DNA of 18,895 nt, from assembly GCA_025963345.1 (NCBI GenBank), contig JAOPUS010000020.1:1-18895 (forward strand), read 5' to 3'. The stretch comes from Blastococcus sp. GTDB lineage: Bacteria > Actinomycetota > Actinomycetes > Mycobacteriales > Geodermatophilaceae. The position numbers and the translations under genes were made by a program. This document shows positions 6,924 to 13,667 of this stretch, piece after piece (positions within the stretch are counted from its first letter, which is position 1; each line of letters begins with the position of its first letter). Below the pieces are notes generated by a model that was not told the DNA's origin, ran no database searches, and was given only the letters and a program-made list of their open reading frames with translations.

Positions 6924-7964
6924 ATGCAGAACGTTTCGGCGGCGTACCTCGATCTGACCCAGATCGCCGCGTCCGCCGCACCGCTCCCACAACGGGCGGG
7001 AGACCTCCTCACGGTCCTGCGCCGCGTCATCCCGTTCGACGGTGCGTGGCTTGCTCTCGCCGACCCGGATCACCTCCGCTACACATCCCTGGCCGCGGCC
7101 GACCTGGACGAGGCCACGCTCACTTTCCTCACGGGCCCGACGATGGCAAGGGACATCGAGGTGACCGGGACCCATCGGGACAGCACACCGATGAGCCCGT
7201 CGGATCTGCCCTACCCGGTGACGCAGCTACCGACCTGGGCCGACTGCCTGATCCCGGCCGGATACCGCGAGGCCCTGGCGGTCGGGCTGTTCGCCCCCGG
7301 CGGTCGGCACGTCGGCTTCCTCGCCCTCCTGTCCGAGAGCAGGGATCCGCCGTCGGCGGACATGCGCTGCCAGCTGGCGCGGCTGACGCCGGTGCTGACC
7401 CGGGCCGTCGACCCCATGCGGTCTCTGCTCCCTGCGGCACGCCTGGTCCAGGGGGCCACCGCCGGTGTTGTGCTCCGGGCCGACGGTGGCCGCGACGTAC
7501 TTCCCGGCATGGGCGACCACCCCCTCCTGGCGACCGACTCCCCCGCGCTGCACCTGGCACGGGCGGCGATCGCGGCGGGACACGTCTACACGTCGTTCCT
7601 CTGGCCGCTCGGGGGGCGACACGCACCGGACGGGCATGCCCGCATCACCGCCCTGGCCGGCAGCGAGGACCTCCCGGCGGTCCTCATGGGCACAGCTCTC
7701 GTGTCCCCGTCCGGAAACCTGCGCGGGCTGACCCCGCGGGAGCTCGAGGTCCTCGGGCTGGTGATCGGGGGACTGTCCAACCATGAGATCGCGAGGGCGC
7801 TGGTGGTAGCCCAGCGCACCGTCGCGGCGCACCTGGAACACATCCTGGCCAAGCTGGGCGCCCCTACCAGGACGCTCGCGGCGGTGCGCGCTGCGCGGGA
7901 CGGTCTCTACGTCCCCGGTCCGCCGCGCACGCCCCCGTCCGGCCGCCGGACGACCCCGCGCTGA
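6924..7964 (+). CDS. GAF-like/LuxR-family transcriptional regulator
   Basis: Predicted one-component regulator of 346 aa. An N-terminal sensor region (about 1-165) with GAF-like strands (PFDGAWLALADPDHLRY, LAVGLFAPGGRHVGFLALL) is followed by a linker region and a C-terminal LuxR/GerE helix-turn-helix at about 266-330. The HTH is canonical: LTPRELEVLGLVIGGLSNHE, then IARALVVAQRTVAAHLEHIL and AKLGAPTRTLAAVRAA. It is paralogous to the divergent gene at 5216-6238, but unlike that one keeps the T-V-A-A-H recognition helix. The ATG at 6924 is chosen because GGGAG lies 6 nt upstream; in-frame GTG 6903 and ATG 6909 lack such a site. Ligand and targets are unknown. Confidence 0.85.
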   Translation: MQNVSAAYLDLTQIAASAAPLPQRAGDLLTVLRRVIPFDGAWLALADPDHLRYTSLAAADLDEATLTFLTGPTMARDIEVTGTHRDSTPMSPSDLPYPVTQLPTWADCLIPAGYREALAVGLFAPGGRHVGFLALLSESRDPPSADMRCQLARLTPVLTRAVDPMRSLLPAARLVQGATAGVVLRADGGRDVLPGMGDHPLLATDSPALHLARAAIAAGHVYTSFLWPLGGRHAPDGHARITALAGSEDLPAVLMGTALVSPSGNLRGLTPRELEVLGLVIGGLSNHEIARALVVAQRTVAAHLEHILAKLGAPTRTLAAVRAARDGLYVPGPPRTPPSGRRTTPR

Positions 7965-7980
7965 CCGGGTGGTGCGCTCC

Positions 7981-8020
7981 CCGCCCGTTCGACCTCTGCA
8001 CGTTCTACGAGGACGGGCGG
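7981..8020. terminator. Bidirectional hairpin between convergent genes
   Basis: CCGCCCGT (7981-7988) pairs with ACGGGCGG (8013-8020), and inside it CCTC (7993-7996) pairs with GAGG (8009-8012), with a one-sided 4-nt bulge and a 12-nt loop. It starts 17 nt after the LuxR stop and spans the stop codon of the convergent gene at 8005. There is no T-tract, as is usual for high-GC actinobacteria. Confidence 0.45.
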
Positions 8021-8616
8021 CGACTGCGAGCCTGCTCCGGCGCTCGGCCGAGCAGTGCGGCGAGCCGGTCGATCGCGGGCGCGTCGGCGGCCACCGGCCG
8101 GGACGGCCCGAACGGCTGGCGGCCCTCCGGCAGATGGCCGAGGAGGTCGCGGCTGAACGTCAGCTCGTGGTCAGCGAGCTCATCGGGGAATGGCATCTGC
8201 CGGGAGGTCGCCCGGGCGAGGTCCCATCCGTGCACCAGCGTCTCGACGGTCCGCACATGCACCACCGCAGGGCCCGGCAGCGTGCCGACAGGAAGGGTGT
8301 GGGCGCGTTCCAGGACCCCCGGAGTGCGCAACGCCTCCAGCAGCTCGTCGGAGGAGGTGCGATAGGCCGCCACCGGATCGTTGCCGAGCTGGTCCTCATG
8401 GCCACGGCGGCCGAGCTGGTCCAGCGTCGGCAGCGGCTCGCCGCGCAGCACGCGGGTGCACAGGCGGCTGCCGCCGACGAGATGGTTGACCAGCTGGCGG
8501 ACCGTCCAGTCGGTACACGGCGTCGGCAGGTTCCACTGCTCGTCGGTGACGGCGTCGACCAGCTGCCCCGTGCCGTCGAGGGCGGTGGCCAGCGGGGCGA
8601 GGAGTGCGTCGGTCAC
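8005..8616 (-). CDS. TIGR03086-type DinB-fold metal-binding protein
   Basis: A 203-aa protein of the actinobacterial TIGR03086 / mycothiol-dependent maleylpyruvate isomerase N-terminal group, a DinB-like four-helix bundle. Visible signatures: CTDWTVRQLVNHLVGG (34-49, His45) and the second metal-ligand helix ETLVHGWDLARAT (125-137, His129), both normal for the family. These proteins are thought to bind a metal and possibly use mycothiol; the reaction of most members is unknown. The GTG at 8616 has a strong ribosome binding site (GGAGGACCC before GTG). It lies 79 bp downstream of the DNA polymerase gene on the same strand and may be read with it. A functional link to the polymerase is not evident. 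Confidence 0.85.
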   Translation of the reverse strand: MTDALLAPLATALDGTGQLVDAVTDEQWNLPTPCTDWTVRQLVNHLVGGSRLCTRVLRGEPLPTLDQLGRRGHEDQLGNDPVAAYRTSSDELLEALRTPGVLERAHTLPVGTLPGPAVVHVRTVETLVHGWDLARATSRQMPFPDELADHELTFSRDLLGHLPEGRQPFGPSRPVAADAPAIDRLAALLGRAPEQARSRRPSS

Positions 8617-8695
8617 GGGTCCTCCGGGCGGTCGAGGGGTGGCGAGGACGAAGCGTGCCGGTCCTCCGTTGCCGAGGCCAGGCGCCGGCGTTTGT

Positions 8696-10360
8696 TCAAT
8701 CGGCGTCGGCCCACGAATCGACGACTGCGACGTCGAGGGGGAAGTCCACGGGGAAGCCGCCGAAAAGGAGACGGCCCGCTGATTCTGCGGCGCGGCGTAC
8801 CTCCTCGGCGACGTCCTCGGCCAGGTGCTCGGGTGCGTGGACCACGACCTCGTCGTGGAGGAAGAAGACGAGGTGCGGTCGCTCGCTCACCGTCCCGGTG
8901 CCGCCCAGCCGCCACAGCCGGTTGCGGAGATCTGCGAGCCAGCACAGGGTCCACTCGGCGCCGGTGCCCTGGACGACGAAGTTGCGGGTGAACCGTCCCC
9001 AGGCGCGGCGGGAACGGTCCCGCTCCTCCTTCGATCCCCCCTCGTCGGGCGGCTCGCCGAGCTCGACCGGACGCTCCGACCAGGCACCCGTGGGCACCGG
9101 GGACCCCCGGCCGAGCAGGGTGTGCACCACCTCGCCGCGTTCGCCTGCACGGGCGGCCTCCTCCACCAGCCCGATGGCCCGGGGGTAGCTGCGGGTCAGC
9201 CGGGGCATCATGCGCCCGCTCTCGCCCCGGGTGCCGCCGTACATCGCCCCGAGCATGCCGACCTTGGCCTCGGCCCGGGTCGCCACCGCGCCGCCGGCAA
9301 CCATGCCCTGGTACAGGTCGGATGACCGCGCCGCCTCCGCCATCGCCGCGTCCCCGCTCATGCCGGCGAGGACCCGCGGCTCCAGCTGAGCGACGTCCGC
9401 GACGACGAAGCGCCAGCCGTCGTCGGCGACTGCCGCGGGGCGCACCTGCGTGGGGACGGACAGCGCTCCGCCGCCGTTCGACGCCCACCGTCCGGTCACC
9501 ACTCCACCGGGCAGGAAGTACGACCGGAACCGGCCATCGCGCACCCAGGTGTCCAGCCAGTTCCAACCGTTGGCCTGGAGCAGCCGCGACAGCTTCTTGT
9601 ACTCCAGCAGCGCCGGGATGCCGGGATGCTCGAGCTGCTCGAGCGTCCCGGAGCGGGTGTCGCTCACCGGCAGCCCCGCGGTCTGCAGCGCACGCAGCAG
9701 CTCGCCGGGTGAGTCGGGGTTCAGGCCGGGGGCCTGGAAGGCCGCGCGGACCTCCGCCGACAGCCGCTCGAGCACCGCCGGCCGCCGCCCGGGGATCGGC
9801 CGCGGCCCCAGCAACTCGGTCAGCAGGCTCTCGTGCACGTCTGCCCGCCAGGGCAACCCGGCGTGCGTCATCTCGGCGGCCACCAGCGCGCCGGAGGACT
9901 CGGCTGCGAGCAGCAGACCGAGACGACCCCGATCGTCCGATCCGGCCACGGCCGCCCGTTGACGTTCGTGCTCGGCGACCGGGTCGAGGCGATCGGCAGG
10001 GTCCTCGAGCGGGAAGAGGGCGTGGTCGGTGGCCGTGACGGGCTGCAGCGCATCCCAGCCCGGGGTCTCGTCGTCGACGAGGAAGGACTGGTCGACGAAC
10101 GGCGACCGCCGAAGGACGGCGTGCGTAAGCCTCAGGTCGGTGCAGCGCTCCACCCGGACGCCGACCTCCAGCAGGCCCGGATACCACCGGGTCGTGTCGT
10201 CCCACACCCAGCGGACCGGCTCGACCTCCCGCTCCCGGACGAACCGCGCGAGCTCCTCGACGGGGAGCCGGGTCACCCGGACCGTCGTCCCCTCGTCGGC
10301 GCACTCCCGCGCATCCACGGCCGCCTCGCCGCGGCGCACGAGGACGATCCGGTTCACCAC
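8696..10360 (-). CDS. Family A DNA polymerase (PolA-like, no 5' nuclease domain)
   Basis: A 554-aa protein related to the Klenow part of DNA polymerase I, of the type annotated in actinobacteria as bifunctional 3'-5' exonuclease/DNA polymerase. Polymerase motifs are in order: TGRWASNGGGALSVP (289-303), motif A VVADVAQLEPRVLAG (319-333, Asp322), motif B on the O helix TRAEAKVGMLGAMYGG (361-376, Arg362, Lys366, Tyr374), and motif C FLHDEVVVH (500-508, Asp503-Glu504). Motif A has DVAQLEPR where Pol I has DYSQIELR, and the O-helix Phe762 position (E. coli) is Leu370. The N-terminal 180 residues lie where the proofreading domain would be, but I cannot find a convincing D-x-E metal site, so exonuclease activity is doubtful. 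A GTG at 10360 or 10357 starts it; neither has a clear ribosome binding site. The likely role is accessory DNA repair synthesis. Confidence 0.87.
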   Translation of the reverse strand: MVNRIVLVRRGEAAVDARECADEGTTVRVTRLPVEELARFVREREVEPVRWVWDDTTRWYPGLLEVGVRVERCTDLRLTHAVLRRSPFVDQSFLVDDETPGWDALQPVTATDHALFPLEDPADRLDPVAEHERQRAAVAGSDDRGRLGLLLAAESSGALVAAEMTHAGLPWRADVHESLLTELLGPRPIPGRRPAVLERLSAEVRAAFQAPGLNPDSPGELLRALQTAGLPVSDTRSGTLEQLEHPGIPALLEYKKLSRLLQANGWNWLDTWVRDGRFRSYFLPGGVVTGRWASNGGGALSVPTQVRPAAVADDGWRFVVADVAQLEPRVLAGMSGDAAMAEAARSSDLYQGMVAGGAVATRAEAKVGMLGAMYGGTRGESGRMMPRLTRSYPRAIGLVEEAARAGERGEVVHTLLGRGSPVPTGAWSERPVELGEPPDEGGSKEERDRSRRAWGRFTRNFVVQGTGAEWTLCWLADLRNRLWRLGGTGTVSERPHLVFFLHDEVVVHAPEHLAEDVAEEVRRAAESAGRLLFGGFPVDFPLDVAVVDSWADAD

Positions 10361-10548
10361 CGGAGTGTCGCTGACAGGTCCGACAGGCAGATGGAGGTCA
10401 GCCCGAGGGACTCCTCCCGACCCGCGATGGCGACGCGTTGCGGGTGCGGATTACCGTGTCGCCACCTCGGACACCGAGTCGAACCTCCACGGCCTCCACC
10501 GCTGGAAGTGGCTTGATCACGTCCTGCAGGAGAAGGTGGATAGAACTG

Positions 10549-12408
10549 ATGGAGAGGAAGCTCGTGGCTGGCATTGACGCCGTACTCGACGAAGCCGGAC
10601 TGAAGAACGATCACGTCCGGTCCTACGTACAGCACTGGGCGGAGCTCACCGGCGCCGACCGGATCGAGGTGATCAACGCCTCCGACGACGCCCGCCTCCT
10701 GCGCGAGGCCGTGGAGGCCGGCGAACTCCTCCCCGCAGGCGAGGGGCGCTACTACTCGCGGAGTCACCCCAATGACACCGCTCGCTCCGAGGAGCGCACC
10801 GTCGTCGCCACCAACAACCCCTCCGACAAGGGGATCTACAACAACTGGCGGCCGGCGTCCGAGATGCGACCTCTCCTCGAGGAGCGGATGCGGGGCAAGT
10901 CGGCCGGCAAGACCATGTACGTCGTCCCGTACCTGATGGCGCCCCCGGGCTCACCGCTCGAGGCCTTCGCCGCCGGCGTCCAGCTCACCGACACCCGCAC
11001 CGTCGTCCTGCACATGATCCGCATGGCCCGGGTCGGGGTGAACCACATCAACGACCTCGCCGACCCGGACAGCTTCGTCCGGGCCGTGCACGTCACGGGT
11101 GACCTGGACAGCCTCGGACAGGGAACCCCGGACGACCAGCGCTACTTCGTCACGGTCGCCGACGAGCGGACGATCCTGCACTACGGGTCGTCCTACGGCG
11201 GCAACGCCCTGCTCGGCAAGATCGCGCACGGCCTGCGGCAGGCCGCCTACGACGGGTGGGTGTCGGGTCAGTTCCTGGCCGAGCAGTTCATGCTCCTCGG
11301 GATCACCGACAAGGAGACCGGCCGCACTTACCACATCTGTGGCGGCTTCCCCAGTGCGTCGGGCAAGACGAACCTCGCCATGATGCTGCCCCCCGATGCC
11401 CTGGGCGACCGGTACCGGGTGGACTTCTACGGCGACGACATCGCCTGGCTGCGCGTCGACCCGGAGGACGGGCGGATCTACGGCATCAACCCCGAGTTCG
11501 GCGTGTTCGGCGTCGCGAAGGACACGAACGAGGTGACCAATCCGACGGCGGTCGACGCGATCGCCGAGGGCACCGGCACCATCTTCACCAACGTCGCCTA
11601 CAACGAGAACACCCAGGATGTCTGGTGGGAGGGCAAGACGCCCCAACCGCCGGCCGACCCCACCGGCTGGCGCGACTGGACCGGGCAGCTGATCACCGAA
11701 CGGCCGGCGGACGTCACGGGCGCCTCGTGGGCGCACCCGAACAGCCGGTTCACCACCACCCTCTCCAAGGTTCCCAACATCGCGGCCGACTTCGAGAACC
11801 CCAAGGGCGTCCCGATCGACGGCATCATCTTCGGCGGCCGCACCCGCGACCGGGAGCCACTGATCCGGGCCATCACCGACCTCGCGGAGGGCGTGTACGA
11901 CGGCCTGACGCTCGGGGCCGAGGCCACCTTCGCCGCCGAGGGCACCGAGGGCGTCCTGCGCTACGACCCCATGTCGATGCGGCCGTTCATGGCTTCACCC
12001 GAGGCCGCCTACGCCGCTCACTGGCTCAAGATCATCGGCGCGGCCACCAACCAGCCGATCTTCGCCCACGTCAACTGGTTCCAGCGAGACCCCGAGGACG
12101 GTCACTTCCTGTGGCCGGGGTACCGCGACAACCTGCGGCCCCTGCTGTGGCTGATGCGCCTCCGGGACGGCGAGGTCACCGGCACGCGGACGCCGGTCGG
12201 GATCATCCCCACCAAGGAGGAGCTCGATCTCGACGGCGTCGACATCACCCCTGGCGATCTGGACACGATCCTCACCATCGACACCGCGCGCTGGCGTCAG
12301 GAGATGGCCAACCGCGAGGAGCACCTGGCCCAGTTCGACGGCCTGCCCGAGGAGATCTGGGAGGCACACCGCCGCGTGGCGGCCGCGTTCGACGCCCAGA
12401 AATCGTGA
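10549..12408 (+). CDS. pckG: Phosphoenolpyruvate carboxykinase (GTP)
   Basis: GTP-dependent PEPCK interconverts oxaloacetate and phosphoenolpyruvate at the TCA cycle/gluconeogenesis node. The full length of 619 aa fits the family. Seen: the substrate/nucleotide regions TNNPSDKGIYNNW and YGSSYGGNALLGKI, the P-loop ICGGFPSASGKTN (263-275, Lys273), the metal site FYGDDIAW, GINPEFGVFGVAKDTN, and IFAHVNWFQRDPEDGHFLWPG near the C-terminus. The P-loop has Ser271 where GTP-PEPCKs typically carry a hyper-reactive Cys, and Cys264 is the only cysteine in the protein. Start choice: the ATG at 10549 has GAAGGTGG 9 nt upstream. The in-frame GTG at 10564 has GGAGAGGAAG close upstream and is equally credible (614 aa). 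It is divergent from the polymerase gene across 188 bp and is followed by a strong hairpin. Confidence 0.97.
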   Translation: MERKLVAGIDAVLDEAGLKNDHVRSYVQHWAELTGADRIEVINASDDARLLREAVEAGELLPAGEGRYYSRSHPNDTARSEERTVVATNNPSDKGIYNNWRPASEMRPLLEERMRGKSAGKTMYVVPYLMAPPGSPLEAFAAGVQLTDTRTVVLHMIRMARVGVNHINDLADPDSFVRAVHVTGDLDSLGQGTPDDQRYFVTVADERTILHYGSSYGGNALLGKIAHGLRQAAYDGWVSGQFLAEQFMLLGITDKETGRTYHICGGFPSASGKTNLAMMLPPDALGDRYRVDFYGDDIAWLRVDPEDGRIYGINPEFGVFGVAKDTNEVTNPTAVDAIAEGTGTIFTNVAYNENTQDVWWEGKTPQPPADPTGWRDWTGQLITERPADVTGASWAHPNSRFTTTLSKVPNIAADFENPKGVPIDGIIFGGRTRDREPLIRAITDLAEGVYDGLTLGAEATFAAEGTEGVLRYDPMSMRPFMASPEAAYAAHWLKIIGAATNQPIFAHVNWFQRDPEDGHFLWPGYRDNLRPLLWLMRLRDGEVTGTRTPVGIIPTKEELDLDGVDITPGDLDTILTIDTARWRQEMANREEHLAQFDGLPEEIWEAHRRVAAAFDAQKS

Positions 12409-12437
12409 CCGCTCAGGTCGCCGTCCGGGCCTAGCCC

Positions 12438-12475
12438 GGCCTGGCGGGTCGGCATGATCGCCGACCCGCCGGGCC
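12438..12475. terminator. Strong hairpin terminator after PEPCK
   Basis: An 11-bp perfect stem, GGCGGGTCGGC (12443-12453) with GCCGACCCGCC (12460-12470), closes a 6-nt ATGATC loop. One G-T wobble extends it to 16 bp (12438-12475). It lies 30 bp after the PEPCK stop and 34 bp beyond the stop of the convergent SnoaL-like gene, so it can serve both. A second, overlapping hairpin CCGGGC-CTA-GCCCGG (12425-12439) shares two bases with it. There is no T-tract. Confidence 0.75.
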
Positions 12476-12508
12476 CCTCGGGACGGAGCATCCGTGACCT
12501 CGGCCGCG

Positions 12509-12970
12509 TCAGCCGGAGAACAGGTTCTTCATCGTGTAGACAACGCTCTCCTCGCCGCTGGGTGCGGCACCGATCTGCGTGAGGATGCCCAGTTCGTCCG
12601 AACTTCCCCATCGCTCGACGATCTGACCGCTCTCGAAGCGGCCGATCTGCAGCCCCCTCACCTCGACGCGCTTGCCGGTCGGGGCTATGCCGTTGAACTG
12701 CCCCTTGTGCGTGCCGATCAGCGTGTAGGCGAACGCGATCTTGTCATCGGCGACCACGTGCACAGCCGGCTCGAGGTGAGCATCCGGGAAGGCGATGGTG
12801 AGGCTTCGGAAGAACGTCCGGTAGCCCTCCCGACCGGGTCCCTGACCCGGCGCCGGATCGTGATCGATCGCGTCGACGGCGAACAGGGTGTTCACGAAGG
12901 CGTCGACGTCCCCACTGTTCAACAGCAACACCGCGTTCTCCTGGGTTGCCACGTTCTCTTCGATGCTCAT
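12509..12970 (-). CDS. SnoaL-like/ester cyclase-type NTF2-fold protein
   Basis: A 153-aa protein of the SnoaL-like (NTF2-fold) superfamily, the group holding polyketide cyclases and many uncharacterised small enzymes. Family features: an N-terminal helix, SGDVDAFVNTLFAVDAIDHD, the YRTFFRSLTIAFPDAHLEP segment (50-68), GTHKGQFNGIAPTGKRVEV (86-104), and the closing strand GQIVERWGSSDELGIL (115-130). Asp36 and Asp38 fall where the SnoaL catalytic acid/His region lies, but I cannot assign chemistry. The ATG at 12970 follows directly on an 18-bp hairpin (12971-12988), with GGAAG just upstream of it; this is unusual for a start site. It lies 137 bp downstream of the ABM monooxygenase gene on the same strand. 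Confidence 0.82.
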   Translation of the reverse strand: MSIEENVATQENAVLLLNSGDVDAFVNTLFAVDAIDHDPAPGQGPGREGYRTFFRSLTIAFPDAHLEPAVHVVADDKIAFAYTLIGTHKGQFNGIAPTGKRVEVRGLQIGRFESGQIVERWGSSDELGILTQIGAAPSGEESVVYTMKNLFSG

Positions 12971-12988
12971 GCTGGGTCGCTACCCAGC
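12971..12988 (-). repeat. Hairpin directly abutting a start codon
   Basis: GCTGGGT (12971-12977) and ACCCAGC (12982-12988) form a perfect 7-bp dyad with the 4-nt loop CGCT. On the minus strand the last base of the stem is immediately followed by the ATG at 12970, and the only Shine-Dalgarno-like string, GGAAG, overlaps the hairpin's 5' edge. It could act as an RNA structure limiting initiation, or as a DNA operator. Confidence 0.55.
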
Positions 12989-13107
12989 TTCCACTTCAGG
13001 GGAAACTAGATCGTGCACGACTGAGATGCGTCCGGTCGGATCGCGACCTCGATACCCGCACGCCCGGCTCGGCGCGCCACAGGCGTCAGCCGTTCGGCCA
13101 CGCGCAG

Positions 13108-13440
13108 TCAGCCGGCGCGATCCACCGCCAACTCGCCGAGTTCGGACCAGTCGTCCTGGGGAACGGTGAAGTTGACGATCCGGGGTGTCTCGACGAGGTG
13201 CGGCGGTAGCTCCTTCTGCGCCGCGCGGAAATGATCGGAGGTGACGTGCGCCGACGCGGCGTCGTCGTCCTTGAATGCCTCCACCAGGACGTACTCGGCC
13301 GGTTCGTCGAGGCTGCGGGACCACTCGAACCAGAGACACCCGGGCTCTGCACGCGTCGCGTCGGTGAACGAGCGGCTGATCTCGGGCCACGCGTCGACGT
13401 CGGCGGGACGGACGCGGAACTTGGCGGTGATGAAGATCAT
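13108..13440 (-). CDS. Antibiotic biosynthesis monooxygenase (ABM) domain protein
   Basis: A 110-aa single-domain protein of the ABM / quinol monooxygenase (YgiN-like) ferredoxin-fold family. These are dimeric, cofactor-free oxygenases acting on quinols or aromatic polyketides. Signs: the N-terminal strand MIFITAKFRVRPADVDAW, helix, EPGCLWFEWSRS (32-43), the strand YVLVEAFKDDDAASAH and the conserved SDHF at 68-71. The ATG at 13440 has AAAGGACGAAG as ribosome binding site. The site lies right after the TGA of the small ORF at 13455-13667, so the two may be on one mRNA. It is divergent from the LLM gene at 13668. In context a redox/tailoring role is likely; the substrate is unknown. Confidence 0.85.
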   Translation of the reverse strand: MIFITAKFRVRPADVDAWPEISRSFTDATRAEPGCLWFEWSRSLDEPAEYVLVEAFKDDDAASAHVTSDHFRAAQKELPPHLVETPRIVNFTVPQDDWSELGELAVDRAG

Positions 13441-13454
13441 CGAGCTTCGTCCTT

Positions 13455-13667
13455 TCAGGCCGGAGTGGCCGAGGGCATGGCGGGGTCGGCACCCCGCGCC
13501 TTCAGAGTCTTCTCTACGACGTCGGCCGGCGTCGTCGAGGCGTAGGCCAGCGGCGCCCCGACGACGAGGGAGGCCGGCGTCGCCCAGCCCACTACCCAGG
13601 CGGGCAGGAACTTCTCCCCGTCAGGCCCCGGGAGATGATCGGCGGACACGCGACGAAGGAGATCCAC
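13455..13667 (-). CDS. Small ORF or gene remnant, unassigned
   Basis: A 70-codon frame that I do not recognise. From about residue 12 on, the codons are typical of the real genes here (nearly all G/C at third positions), with the segment LPAWVVGWATPASLVVG followed by ASTTPADVVEKTLKARG, probably helical. Its GTG start at 13667 abuts the ATG of the divergent LLM gene (CAC|ATG) and no ribosome binding site precedes it or the in-frame GTG at 13649. Its stop is 14 nt from the ABM start. The picture fits either a 5'-truncated remnant of a gene once upstream of the ABM gene or a small leaderless protein. Chance coding in the divergent promoter region cannot be excluded. Confidence 0.3.
   Translation of the reverse strand: MDLLRRVSADHLPGPDGEKFLPAWVVGWATPASLVVGAPLAYASTTPADVVEKTLKARGADPAMPSATPA

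Noticed and set aside
8613..10304. A 563-codon minus-strand frame overlapping the polymerase
   Set aside because: It is Arg/Gly/Pro-rich with no domain; the neighbouring frame carries polymerase motifs A, B and C.
10361..10548. Possible promoter elements in the polymerase/PEPCK gap (TACCGT at 10452, TTGATC at 10513)
   Set aside because: No -35/-10 pair has acceptable spacing. The gap surely holds promoters, but I cannot place them.
11256..12434. A 392-codon plus-strand frame inside PEPCK
   Set aside because: It is a shifted-frame shadow of PEPCK with His/Arg/Pro-rich translation and no motif.
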